Shown here: one piece after another, positions 37,891 through 46,326 of the stretch
Layout: each line of letters opens with the position of its first letter
Position numbering within the stretch: position 1 is the first letter of the stretch
Notes under the pieces: model-generated
Database searches by the model: none
Seen by the model: the letters and a program-made list of their open reading frames with translations, nothing else
Told to the model about the DNA's origin: nothing
NCBI GenBank assembly: GCA_016125505.1
Contig: WGLP01000002.1
Coordinates: forward strand, 744,001-808,000
Length of the DNA stretch: 64,000 bases
Reading direction: 5' to 3'
Source: Gammaproteobacteria bacterium
GTDB taxonomy: Bacteria; Pseudomonadota; Gammaproteobacteria; UBA6429; Thiohalophilaceae
Made by a program: the position numbers and the translations under genes

Positions 37891-37941
37891 GGCACACAAG
37901 GCACAAGCTAAAGTCTTTTTCTTCATTGCAGCTTGTGTGCC
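37891..37941. repeat. 10-base inverted repeat spanning the pilin promoter
   Basis: GGCACACAAG (37891-37900) is perfectly repeated inverted as CTTGTGTGCC (37932-37941). A second partial copy, CACAAGCT (37902-37909), is also complementary to AGCTTGTG (37930-37937). The right arm is the -24 region of the sigma54-type promoter and the two left arms lie in the transcribed leader, so the promoter sequence is echoed twice downstream. Confidence 0.6.
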
Positions 37942-37944
37942 AAA
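37926..37944 (-). promoter_or_regulatory. Sigma54-type (-24/-12) promoter of the first pilin gene
   Basis: Read on the minus strand: TTTGGCACACAAGCTGCAA. The GG (-24) and GC (-12) dinucleotides are separated by exactly 10 bases as RpoN requires, TGGCAC matches consensus and CTGCA differs from TTGCW by one base. The predicted start near 37916 leaves a 140-base leader. PilR, the sigma54 activator encoded at 49925, is the expected partner. Confidence 0.65.
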
Positions 37945-38113
37945 ACCTGCCTGATTGCCCAGGTGTTGTCTTAGTTATCGAACGGTGCTGATTTTTCCTT
38001 GATTTTCATTCGCTTGTTGTGACGCTTTTCACGTGTTTGTTACTTTTGACCCCTATGATTGGAACTTGGTGGTATTTTACGCGGTCACCAAGTGCTTAGT
38101 TTTAGTCAAGGAT

Positions 38114-38139
38114 TGTCAGAAGCTGACAAATATTGTCAG
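38114..38139. promoter_or_regulatory. Candidate activator-binding palindrome (TGTCAG-N3-CTGACA plus a half site)
   Basis: TGTCAG (38114-38119), CTGACA (38123-38128) and TGTCAG (38134-38139). The first two form a perfect 15-base palindrome and the third repeats 20 bases, about two helical turns, from the first. Further copies lie at 38282-38287 and 38328-38333. The TGTC core resembles the (C/G)TGTC sites described for PilR, but the distance of about 200 bases to the pilin promoter is large. Confidence 0.35.
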
Positions 38140-38387
38140 TCCTCGCCAAAATATGGTTAAAATGCAACCACTTCGATGACTTACTTCACTTAATCAAGTT
38201 ATTTAACTAAACTAGATAACTACTTGTTAAATAAAAATTTTGATTCTGTCAAGTATTTGGTAAACATGCCGTGTAGATCACTGTCAGAGCTAGGCATGCA
38301 CACAGAAATACATGATTGCGTGAGGACTGACAGAAACGTTTCGGGTTAACTTTACCCAGAGCTTATTAATTCGCTGGATACGACTGG

Positions 38388-39326
38388 ATGCAAGGTCAAC
38401 TAATCAAGGCCACGCAGGAGTGGGCGTCACTCTTTACAAATCTGCAATGGCAGAAAATCTGGCGTGTTGCGCCCAAGTGGATAACGGTTGTCCTGGTTGT
38501 CCTGGTGGCAAAGTCCGCCGCAGATTTAACCTGGCTCGTGTTTGCTCCCAGTGAACAGGGGGTAGCGAGAACGAGCCGTTCTCAGTCCGCGTTGCCAGTC
38601 ACGCAGGCGCAGGTACGTTTGCGTACGGTGGGTGATTTGCATTTATTCGGGGTGGCGCCAGTACAACCTGTTGCCAGTGAGGCACCGATTGAGGCGAAAA
38701 AAACGGGACTGAAGCTGACGTTGCGTGGCGTGTTTGCCGCAGGTAATCCGGCTCAGGCCATGGCGATCATCGCGGATGCGCGAGGGCAGGAAAAAGTGTA
38801 TCAAAAGAACGACACGATCTTTTCCGGCGTGACGCTGTACGCGGTCTATCCGGATCGTGTGATTCTGGAGCGCAGTGGCAATTTCGAAATGCTGAGCCTG
38901 CCGCGGGATGAAGACGATGCCAATGCAAATGGAGTGCAGGTGATTCACCACAGCAGTTATACACCGCCGGAGCCAGCAGCATCTGAACCTCCTGTGCAGT
39001 CACGCACGATACAGGGCGGCAAGGAACTGGAGGCATTTCGCGATCAGTTAACACAGAATCCGCAGGAATTCTGGAAGAATGCACGCATTGAACCCGCGTA
39101 TGACAGTAATAATCAGATCGTGGGTTACCGGTTCGATTACAACAATCGCCAGATCATGCAGGCGATGGGGCTGCGGCCCGGTGACATCATTGTGGAAGTC
39201 AATGGCCAGGCGGTAAGCGATCCCTCTACGTTGACGGGATTGCTGGGTCAGTTGTCGACGGCCTCCAGCTTTAGTCTGGTGATCGAACGCAACGGCCAGC
39301 GCGAAAACTTGAATATCAATTTGTAG
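38388..39326 (+). CDS. gspC: GspC, type II secretion inner-membrane linker protein
   Basis: Bitopic protein connecting the inner-membrane platform to the secretin. The 312-residue sequence has a short cytoplasmic tail, one membrane helix (about 29-49), a homology region (about 90-170, GDLHLFGVAP through LTLRGVFA and AMAIIADARGQEKVY) that binds secretin domain N0, and a C-terminal PDZ domain (about 225-312, QIVGYRFD, LRPGDIIVEVNGQAVSDPSTL). It is the first gene of the gsp operon and is followed by gspD after a few bases. Confidence 0.93.
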   Translation: MQGQLIKATQEWASLFTNLQWQKIWRVAPKWITVVLVVLVAKSAADLTWLVFAPSEQGVARTSRSQSALPVTQAQVRLRTVGDLHLFGVAPVQPVASEAPIEAKKTGLKLTLRGVFAAGNPAQAMAIIADARGQEKVYQKNDTIFSGVTLYAVYPDRVILERSGNFEMLSLPRDEDDANANGVQVIHHSSYTPPEPAASEPPVQSRTIQGGKELEAFRDQLTQNPQEFWKNARIEPAYDSNNQIVGYRFDYNNRQIMQAMGLRPGDIIVEVNGQAVSDPSTLTGLLGQLSTASSFSLVIERNGQRENLNINL

Positions 39327-39340
39327 GTACTGTGTTAGTC

Positions 39341-41539
39341 ATGACCAAAAATAATAAACGGCACAGACTATGGACTGTTGCCATGGCAACAAGCCTGAGC
39401 TTCGCCGCCGGATGGGGTTTCCTATACGCCTCAGCCGTGCATTCTGCCGAGACGAATAAAAATGCGCAGGTGCAAAAGAAGGATGCCAAACAGGCGAGCC
39501 AGCCGCTTAAGGAAGATCAGATCACGCTGAACTTCGCCGATGCAGACATCTCCACTGTCATTGAAGCGGTTTCCAAATTTACCGGCCAGAATTTTATTAT
39601 CGACCCGCGTGTAAAAGGTAAGGTCACGATCATTTCACAACGGCCGATGAATGCCGATCAGGTATACCAGGTCTTTCTCTCGGTTCTGAAGGTACATGGT
39701 TTTGCCGCGATCCCCGGTCCCGACGTCGTCAAGATTGTCCCGGACGTCAATGCCAAGCAGGATGCGATCGATACCTTGAGCGGAGCGATTGGTGACCGAG
39801 GCGACGACCTGATCACGCAGATCATCGAAGTCAAACATGTGGATGCCAACCAACTGGTGCCGATCCTGCGGCCACTGGTCCCGCAACGTGGACATCTGGC
39901 GTCCGTACCTTCATCCAATGTCATTATCATCGCGGACACCGCAGCCAATATTGCACGACTGACCGAGATCATTCGCCGTATCGATACGGTCTCCGGCGAT
40001 GAAATCGAGGTGATTCCATTGCAGCATGCCTCTGCCACGGAAGTCGCGCGTGTCATTACCCAGCTCAGTAGCAGTGATCCAAAAGCGGGCGGCAATAAAC
40101 CCAAGTTAGTCGCGGATGATCGTACCAACAGTATTCTGTTAAGCGGTGACAAGACGACCCGTCTGCGACTCAAGGCCTTGATTGCCAGTCTGGATACGCC
40201 GATGGATGTCGGCGGCAATATTCATGTCGTCTATTTGCGCAATGCGGTTGCCAAGAATCTCGTCCCGGTGCTGACGGGTGTCAGTCAGAACGTGGCGAAG
40301 GGAAAGACTGCAACAGGCGGTGGCGGCAATAGCAACATAGTGATCCAGGCCGATGAAAATACCAACTCGCTGGTGATCACCGCGCCACCAGAAGTTTTTC
40401 GATCATTAAAGGCCGTCATCAACAAACTGGATGTACGCCGGGCGCAAGTCATGGTGGATGCAGTCATTGCAGAGCTGACCACGGACAAGGCCCGCGAACT
40501 GGGTGTGCAGTGGGCGGTGGACGGGCGCAATGGCGGTAATGCGGTGGGACTCGTGAATTTCACCCTGGGTACGCCAATCACGGCATATGCCAATCTTGAC
40601 TCTCCGCCCAATCCGGTGGGATTCAATGTCGGCCTGGGTGATTTTACCGGTAGCAACAAGATTGCGGCGTTGTTATCGATGCTGGCCGGTGATTCGCACA
40701 CGAATATCCTGTCGACACCGACACTGGTGACGCTGGATAACGAAGAGGCCGAAATCGTCGTGGGCCAGAACGTACCGTTCGTGACCGGTTCCTATGCTAA
40801 TACCGGTGGCGGTACCACACCGTCAAATCCCTTTACGACAATACAGCGTCAGGATGTGGGTCTGTCGCTCAAGATCAAACCGCAGATTAACGAAGGCGAT
40901 TCCATCAAGATGGATGTGACCCAGGAAGTTTCCAGTATCGCACCCAGCAGTGGCGCCTCGGATCTCATTACCAACAAGCGCTCCATCAAAACCAGTGTCA
41001 TGGTGGACGATGGCCAGGTGATCGTCCTGGGCGGTCTGATCAAGGACGACTTGACGCAAACCCAACAGAAAGTCCCCGGCCTGGGTGACATTCCGTTGCT
41101 CGGCTGGCTATTCCGCTATGAGAAGACCGAGAAGATTAAGACCAATCTGATGGTGTTCCTGCATCCGACGATTCTCAAAGACAGAACCACCATCGAATCG
41201 CTCACGACGCAAAAATATAACTTCATTCGTGCCGAGCAACTGGATATGCGCAAAAAAGGCATGCTCATGATGGATGACAAGGATGTGACGGTCTTGCCGG
41301 AAATGCAGCAATTACTGACCTTGCCACCGCCGTATGAAGACTCCGCGCAACGCATGGAATTGAGCAAGCCGGATGCGGATTTGAAGGCGCCGCCACCCAT
41401 GACTCCGACGCCACCCGCGGCAACAATGATTAAGGAATCCGCACCGGAATCCCTGGCTACACCACCCACCAAGAGTGGCACAGACCACTACGAACCACCC
41501 TTTATCGGTGACGACAATGCAGGACCCACACCTCAGTGA
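39341..41539 (+). CDS. gspD: GspD, type II secretion secretin
   Basis: Outer-membrane channel of the type II secretion system. I take ATG 39341 as the start; a GTG at 39332 is in frame and closer to gspC. The product has 732 residues with a signal peptide (cleavage likely near AVHSA at 32-33), N0 domain (ITLNFADADISTVIEAVS), three repeated N1-N3 domains (each with VIPLQHASA, LVADDRTNSIL type motifs) and the C-terminal secretin core (VGQNVPFVTGSY, VGLSLKIKPQI, VIVLGGLIKDD, VPGLGDIPLLGWLF). The tail is proline-rich and may be an S domain for a pilotin; no gspS gene is adjacent. Confidence 0.96.
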   Translation: MTKNNKRHRLWTVAMATSLSFAAGWGFLYASAVHSAETNKNAQVQKKDAKQASQPLKEDQITLNFADADISTVIEAVSKFTGQNFIIDPRVKGKVTIISQRPMNADQVYQVFLSVLKVHGFAAIPGPDVVKIVPDVNAKQDAIDTLSGAIGDRGDDLITQIIEVKHVDANQLVPILRPLVPQRGHLASVPSSNVIIIADTAANIARLTEIIRRIDTVSGDEIEVIPLQHASATEVARVITQLSSSDPKAGGNKPKLVADDRTNSILLSGDKTTRLRLKALIASLDTPMDVGGNIHVVYLRNAVAKNLVPVLTGVSQNVAKGKTATGGGGNSNIVIQADENTNSLVITAPPEVFRSLKAVINKLDVRRAQVMVDAVIAELTTDKARELGVQWAVDGRNGGNAVGLVNFTLGTPITAYANLDSPPNPVGFNVGLGDFTGSNKIAALLSMLAGDSHTNILSTPTLVTLDNEEAEIVVGQNVPFVTGSYANTGGGTTPSNPFTTIQRQDVGLSLKIKPQINEGDSIKMDVTQEVSSIAPSSGASDLITNKRSIKTSVMVDDGQVIVLGGLIKDDLTQTQQKVPGLGDIPLLGWLFRYEKTEKIKTNLMVFLHPTILKDRTTIESLTTQKYNFIRAEQLDMRKKGMLMMDDKDVTVLPEMQQLLTLPPPYEDSAQRMELSKPDADLKAPPPMTPTPPAATMIKESAPESLATPPTKSGTDHYEPPFIGDDNAGPTPQ

Positions 41540-43049
41540 AGCCGCTGAACACGCCTTGCAGACGTCGCCCGGTCAGGGTCTAGAACGTCTGTCGTACTCC
41601 TATGCCAAGCGGCATGGCGTGATCGTTACCCAGATTAGTCCGCGCGAAGTGGAAGTCATCTTCCGCAAGGGCGGTAGCAATATCCCGCTGCTGGAATTGC
41701 GTCGGCACTACAAGCGTCCCATCACACCGACCCTGGTGGACGACAAGGAGTTCGATAAGCACCTGCAGCAGAATTATGAAACGTCTTCATCCAGTTCCGC
41801 CATGGAGATGATTGAAGGCCTCGGCGATGAAATGGACCTGTCGAGTATTGCCCAGGAACTCGCGGAACCGGAAGACCTGCTGGAGACCGAAGACGATGCG
41901 CCCATCATTCGTCTGATCAACGCATTGCTGGCACAGGCGGTCAAGGAAAACGCCTCGGACATTCACATCGAACCCTTCGAGAATCGCCTGCTGGTCCGCT
42001 TGCGCATCGACGGCGTGCTGCGTGAGGTGTTGCAGCCGCCGCGGGCATTGGCGCCGCTGATTATTTCGCGCGTGAAGGTAATGGCCAAGCTGGATATCGC
42101 GGAGAAGCGTCTGCCCCAGGACGGTCGGATCTCCTTTCGTATTGCCGGTCATCCGGTGGATGTGCGGGTCTCGACCTTGCCGTCCGGGCATGGCGAACGG
42201 GTCGTATTGCGTCTGCTCGACAAACAGGCCGGGCGTCTGGATCTGACGCAGTTAGGTATGGATCCGGAGGTGCAGGAAACACTGGATCAGATGGTCCATC
42301 GCCCGCACGGTATCTTTCTTGTGACGGGCCCGACCGGTTCCGGTAAGACCACGACCTTATACGCAGCGCTCGGTCGCTTGAATGACACCAGCCGCAACAT
42401 CATGACGGTGGAAGATCCGATCGAATACTACATCGACGGCATCGGTCAGACCCAGGTCAATACCAAGGTGGACATGAGCTTTGCCCGTGGCCTGCGCGCA
42501 ATTCTGCGCCAGGACCCCGATGTGGTGATGGTGGGTGAGATTCGTGACGTCGAAACAGTCGAGATTGCCATTCAGGCTTCACTCACCGGCCACATGGTAT
42601 TTTCCACCTTGCACACGAATACCGCCATTGGCGCGATTACGCGTCTGCGAGATATGGGTGTGGAACCGTTTTTATTGTCGTCCACCATCATTGGCGTACT
42701 GGCGCAACGCCTGGTCCGTTTGCTATGCCCGCATTGCAAGAGACCGCATGTGCCCGATACCAGCGAGTGCGATCTGTTGGGACTGTCTCCGGAAGACCCG
42801 CCTATTCTGTTCGAGCCGACCGGCTGTGAGAAATGTAACTTCCTCGGCTATCGCGGTCGTACCGGTATCTACGAACTCATCGAGGTTGATAACCAGATGC
42901 GTGCGATGATCCATGACAAGGCCGGCGAACATCAATTGGAAATGTATGCCCGTCAAAACTGGCCGAGCATTCGCCAGGATGGTCTGCGGCGTATCCTGGC
43001 CGGCGATACTTCCCTGGAAGAAGTCCTGCGCGTGACACGAGAGGATTAA
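41517..43049 (+). CDS. gspE: GspE, type II secretion ATPase
   Basis: Cytoplasmic ATPase powering pseudopilus growth. The start is ATG 41517 (MQDPHLSEAAEHAL), 23 bases inside gspD, giving 510 residues; a longer frame within gspD is less likely. N1E/N2E domains precede the motor with DIHIEPFENRLLVRLRIDG, Walker A GPTGSGKTTT (Lys277), DPIEYYIDG, VGEIRDVETVEIA, HTNTA and a tetracysteine zinc site (CPHCK, CEKCN). It is a paralogue of pilB at 34407. gspF follows after 6 bases. Confidence 0.97.
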   Translation: MQDPHLSEAAEHALQTSPGQGLERLSYSYAKRHGVIVTQISPREVEVIFRKGGSNIPLLELRRHYKRPITPTLVDDKEFDKHLQQNYETSSSSSAMEMIEGLGDEMDLSSIAQELAEPEDLLETEDDAPIIRLINALLAQAVKENASDIHIEPFENRLLVRLRIDGVLREVLQPPRALAPLIISRVKVMAKLDIAEKRLPQDGRISFRIAGHPVDVRVSTLPSGHGERVVLRLLDKQAGRLDLTQLGMDPEVQETLDQMVHRPHGIFLVTGPTGSGKTTTLYAALGRLNDTSRNIMTVEDPIEYYIDGIGQTQVNTKVDMSFARGLRAILRQDPDVVMVGEIRDVETVEIAIQASLTGHMVFSTLHTNTAIGAITRLRDMGVEPFLLSSTIIGVLAQRLVRLLCPHCKRPHVPDTSECDLLGLSPEDPPILFEPTGCEKCNFLGYRGRTGIYELIEVDNQMRAMIHDKAGEHQLEMYARQNWPSIRQDGLRRILAGDTSLEEVLRVTRED

Positions 43050-43055
43050 GCCGCC

Positions 43056-44276
43056 ATGGGTGCATTCGAATACGCGGCGCTGGACAAAGGTGGCAAGGAA
43101 CGCAAGGGTGTACTTGAAGGCGATTCGCCGCGCGCCATCCGGCAACAACTCCGCGATCAAGGCCTGATCCCCCTGGCCGTTGACGAAGTCGCGCACAAGG
43201 AAACGGCGCCGAAGAAAGGTTTTGCCCTGCACCTGCGGCGCGGGATCAGTGCCACTGACCTTGCCTTGCTCACGCGCCAATTGGCAACCCTGTCCCGTTC
43301 AGGACTACCGCTGGACGAAGCCACCTCGACGGTGGCGCGTCAGAGCGAGAAGCCGCGCCTGAAAAGTCTGATGTTGGGTGTGCGTGCACGTGTCATGGAA
43401 GGTCATACGCTTGCCGATGGTTTCGGTAAGTTTCCGCATGTGTTTCCTGAACTCTACCGGGCCACGGTGGCCGCCGGTGAACAATCCGGTCACCTTGATG
43501 CCGTGCTGGAACGTCTCGCCGACTATACCGAGGCTCGTCAACAACTGACGCAGCGGGTTCAGCTCGCCATGTTTTATCCGGCCATCCTGACCGTGATGTC
43601 GATCATGGTGGTAGGCGCCTTGCTGGGTTACGTCGTGCCGCAGATTGTCACTGTGTTTCAGGACATGGGCGGGACCCTGCCGCTGATGACGCGTATCCTG
43701 ATCGGGATCAGCGATTTCTTTCGCAATTATTTTTTGGTGTTGTTCATCGGGCTGGCGATTGTGATCAGCGGCACAGCGTATCTTCTGCGCAAGCCGGGTC
43801 CGAAATACGCCTATCATCGCCTGCTGTTGCGTATCCCGGTGATTGGCCGCTTCGTGCGCGGTGTCAATACCGCCCGTTTTGCGCGCACCCTGAGTATCCT
43901 CGCGGCCAGTGGCGTCCCGGTGCTGGAGGCCTTGCGGATTGCCGGGCAGGTGGTTGGCAATCTGCCCATGCGTGATGCGGTGTTACAGGCGGCGCACAAA
44001 GTGCGCGAAGGTGCGCCATTGGCGCGCTCGCTGGAACAAAGCGGTTATTTCCCGCCGATGACCGTGAACCTGATTGCCAGCGGCGAGATCAGCGGCAATC
44101 TCGAGGAGATGCTCGAACGCGCGGCGACCAATCAGGAGCGCGAACAGGAGATGCAGGTGTCGCTTCTGATGGGACTATTGGAACCGGTGTTGATTATTAT
44201 CATGGGTCTGGTTGTGATGTTTATCGTGCTGGCGACACTGTTACCGATTTTCAACATGAATCAGTTAATTAAATAG
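43056..44276 (+). CDS. gspF: GspF, type II secretion platform protein
   Basis: Inner-membrane platform contacting GspE and GspL. The protein has 406 residues with two T2SS-F helical repeats (about 70-195 and 275-395) and membrane segments near 170-195, 220-243 and 375-400. Typical motifs are TDLALLTRQLATLSRSGLP, VAAGEQSGHLDAVLERLADY and LIASGEISGNLEEMLER. It opens 6 bases after gspE. It is clearly closer in plan to PilC at 33157 than to any other protein here. Confidence 0.96.
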   Translation: MGAFEYAALDKGGKERKGVLEGDSPRAIRQQLRDQGLIPLAVDEVAHKETAPKKGFALHLRRGISATDLALLTRQLATLSRSGLPLDEATSTVARQSEKPRLKSLMLGVRARVMEGHTLADGFGKFPHVFPELYRATVAAGEQSGHLDAVLERLADYTEARQQLTQRVQLAMFYPAILTVMSIMVVGALLGYVVPQIVTVFQDMGGTLPLMTRILIGISDFFRNYFLVLFIGLAIVISGTAYLLRKPGPKYAYHRLLLRIPVIGRFVRGVNTARFARTLSILAASGVPVLEALRIAGQVVGNLPMRDAVLQAAHKVREGAPLARSLEQSGYFPPMTVNLIASGEISGNLEEMLERAATNQEREQEMQVSLLMGLLEPVLIIIMGLVVMFIVLATLLPIFNMNQLIK

Positions 44277-44324
44277 TCAGAATTTAACGGGTGTGACGTA
44301 ATTTTATAATTAGAGGTTGGAGCT

Positions 44325-44759
44325 ATGAAAGTTTTGAAACAAGCAGGTTTTACGCTGATTGAAGTGATGGTGGTCGTGGTCATCCTCGGCATTCTGGCCG
44401 CGGTGGTTGTACCGAACATCATGAGCAAGCCGGACGAGGCGCGGGTCAGCAAGGCCAAACAGGACGTGCGCGCACTGGAAGAGGCGCTGAATCGTTACAA
44501 GCTGGACAACTATGACTATCCCAGTACCGAGCAGGGACTGGCGGCCCTGGTGCAAAAGCCCGGCGGGACGCCCGAGGCCAAACACTGGAAAGGTCCTTAT
44601 GTGAAAAAAGTTCCGGCTGACCCCTGGCACAATCCTTATCAATACATGAACCCGGGTGTGCACGGCAGTATCGATGTCTTCTCTACCGGCAAAGACGTAG
44701 CGTCACCCGATGATGACATCGGTAACTGGAATCTGGATGAAGACATCACGGTCAAATAG
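44325..44759 (+). CDS. gspG: GspG, major pseudopilin
   Basis: Main subunit of the type II secretion pseudopilus. The precursor of 144 residues has leader MKVLKQAG and then [24 protein letters not shown]. The conserved C-terminal features of GspG are present: [35 protein letters not shown] and a calcium-site region [20 protein letters not shown] ribosome site GGAG precedes the ATG, and a 48-base gap after gspF is the largest inside the operon. It needs PilD for cleavage after Gly8. Confidence 0.97.
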   Translation: MKVLKQAGFTLIEVMVVVVILGILAAVVVPNIMSKPDEARVSKAKQDVRALEEALNRYKLDNYDYPSTEQGLAALVQKPGGTPEAKHWKGPYVKKVPADPWHNPYQYMNPGVHGSIDVFSTGKDVASPDDDIGNWNLDEDITVK

Positions 44760-44778
44760 GCCGCAAGGCAGCGTTTCT

Positions 44779-45312
44779 ATGCGCTGCCGTTATCAGTCAG
44801 GTTTTACCCTGATTGAGATGCTGGTGGTGTTGGTCATTATCGGCATCATTATGGCCTCAGTGACCTTGTCCATCCGTACCGATGATCGCGGCGAACTGAT
44901 GGAAACCGAGATGCAACGCATTCAGGCACTGCTGAAACTCGCGCGCGAAGAGGCCGTGATGCAGGATGAGGATATTGCCCTGAGAGTCAGCGAAGACAGT
45001 TATTCGTTCGAGGTGCTGGGTGACAAGGGATGGCAACCCATCAGTGATGACAGGATCTTTCGCGAACGTAAGGTCGTGGACGGGACTGAGCTGGCATTGA
45101 AGGTAGACAACCTGGAGATCAACTTCGGCAAGCAGCAGGAAGCCGCAGGCGACGACAAGATACCGCCGCCGCGCATCTATATTTTATCGAGCGGCGAGAT
45201 CATGCCGTTTGAACTGATATTGCGCACCCAGGATCAGTCGCTGCAGTACAGCCTGAAAGCGGAACAGGACGGTACGGTAAAGTTGATTACGCCCGAGGCC
45301 GGTTTGGGTTAG
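44779..45312 (+). CDS. gspH: GspH, minor pseudopilin
   Basis: Minor pseudopilin of the tip complex. Start ATG 44779 (MRCRYQSG), 19 bases after gspG, gives 177 residues; a longer frame overlapping gspG exists but would place an unlikely leader before the signal. Cleavage after QSG leaves FTLIEMLVVLVIIGIIMASVTLSI, followed by an arginine/glutamate-rich helix (METEMQRIQALLKLAREEAVMQ) and a beta domain with FEVLGDKGWQPI. It overlaps no neighbour; gspI begins 7 bases after its stop. Confidence 0.92.
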   Translation: MRCRYQSGFTLIEMLVVLVIIGIIMASVTLSIRTDDRGELMETEMQRIQALLKLAREEAVMQDEDIALRVSEDSYSFEVLGDKGWQPISDDRIFRERKVVDGTELALKVDNLEINFGKQQEAAGDDKIPPPRIYILSSGEIMPFELILRTQDQSLQYSLKAEQDGTVKLITPEAGLG

Positions 45313-45319
45313 GGAGTCT

Positions 45320-45703
45320 ATGCGCCGTACGACAACACAGCGCGGTTTTACCCTCATGGAAGTCCTGGTGGCCATGGTGGTGTTGTCGTTCGGCATGATG
45401 GCGGTGATCAAGGTCGTGAGTGAAGTCTCGACCTCGGCCATACAGCTGCAGGATAAAACCTATGCCCAGTGGGTCGCCCTGAACAAGGTGGCGGAAATGC
45501 GTCTGCAAACCACCTGGCCGTCCACCGGGAAATCCGAAGGCGTGATGGCAATGGCGGGGCGGGACTGGCATTGGGCGATGGAAATCAAGAATACCGATGA
45601 CAAGGATGTGCGCAAACTGGAAGTCTCGGTGAATCCCGAGTCGGAAAAAGACAGTAAGGTCGCGACGATTGTGGTCACGGCCTTTTTGGGTAAGCCATTA
45701 TGA
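45320..45703 (+). CDS. gspI: GspI, minor pseudopilin
   Basis: Minor pseudopilin that nucleates the GspI-J-K tip. The 127-residue precursor has leader MRRTTTQRG and FTLMEVLVAMVVLSFGMMAVIKVVSE with the needed Glu5. QWVALNKVAEMRLQTTWPSTG is the typical GspI helix region, and WHWAMEIKNTDDKDVRKLEVSV the beta sheet. AGGGAG lies upstream of the ATG, and the stop overlaps gspJ by 4 bases. Confidence 0.93.
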   Translation: MRRTTTQRGFTLMEVLVAMVVLSFGMMAVIKVVSEVSTSAIQLQDKTYAQWVALNKVAEMRLQTTWPSTGKSEGVMAMAGRDWHWAMEIKNTDDKDVRKLEVSVNPESEKDSKVATIVVTAFLGKPL

Positions 45704-46323
45704 GAAGGCGTCAGCGGCAACACGGCTTTACCCTGTTCGAGTTGCTGGTGGCGGTGGCGATTCTGGCGATCATTTCGGCCATGGCGTACTCCGGCTTGAT
45801 CCAGGTAGAGGACGCGCGCAAGCAACTGACGGATACGGAGACACGATTATCGGAGATCCAGCTGGCCTTTCTCAATTTTGAGCGGGACATACAGCAGGTT
45901 GTGCATCGGCCCATTCGCAATCAATATGATACCTTGCGACCCTCGGTGGCGGGGCAGGGCGAGTATTTGATGGAGCTGACGCGCGGCGGCGTACGTAATC
46001 CGGCACATGTCGCGCGTAGCCTGCTGCAACGTGTCGCGTACATGGTGGAGAACGACAATCTTGAACGGCTGAGTTGGTCGGTGCTGGATCAGGCGCCGGA
46101 CAGTCAGCCGGCCAAACAGGTATTATTGAAAAAGATCACGTCGATCGAGATTCGTTTTCTGGATAGCAGCGGCGAGTGGTCGACATATTGGCCGCCGCAA
46201 ACAACGTCGAGCACGGCCACGACGGCATTACCCCCGGATGCCTTTCCGCGTGCGGTATCGGTCAAGCTGGAGTTGCCGGATGTAGGCAGCATCGAACGCA
46301 TCTTTCTGGTACCGGAGGCCTAG
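45700..46323 (+). CDS. gspJ: GspJ, minor pseudopilin
   Basis: Part of the pseudopilus tip. The precursor of 207 residues has leader MRRRQRQHG and FTLFELLVAVAILAIISAMAYSGL with Glu5. NFERDIQQVVHRPIRN is the characteristic GspJ helix, and LERLSWSVLDQAPDSQPAKQVLLKKITSIEIRFLD the following beta region; the end SVKLELPDVGSIERIFLV is typical. It overlaps gspI (ATGA) and is followed by gspK after 3 bases. Confidence 0.93.
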   Translation: MRRRQRQHGFTLFELLVAVAILAIISAMAYSGLIQVEDARKQLTDTETRLSEIQLAFLNFERDIQQVVHRPIRNQYDTLRPSVAGQGEYLMELTRGGVRNPAHVARSLLQRVAYMVENDNLERLSWSVLDQAPDSQPAKQVLLKKITSIEIRFLDSSGEWSTYWPPQTTSSTATTALPPDAFPRAVSVKLELPDVGSIERIFLVPEA

Positions 46324-46326
46324 GCT

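Larger units (their letters stand above)
37777..38387. other. Pilin-gspC divergent intergenic region
   Basis: A 611-base stretch without a gene, much more AT-rich toward gspC. Proximal to the pilin it holds the sigma54-type promoter and an inverted repeat; further out are TGTCAG/CTGACA elements (38114-38139, 38282, 38328) and two near matches to the IHF consensus (AATCAAGTTATTT at 38192 and a mirror copy near 38230-38245). I could not find a convincing sigma70 promoter for gspC. Confidence 0.55.

Noticed and set aside
38188..38250. Near-IHF sites in the pilin-gspC region as real binding sites
   Set aside because: Each departs from the consensus end, and AT-rich DNA yields such matches by chance; noted only in the region entry.
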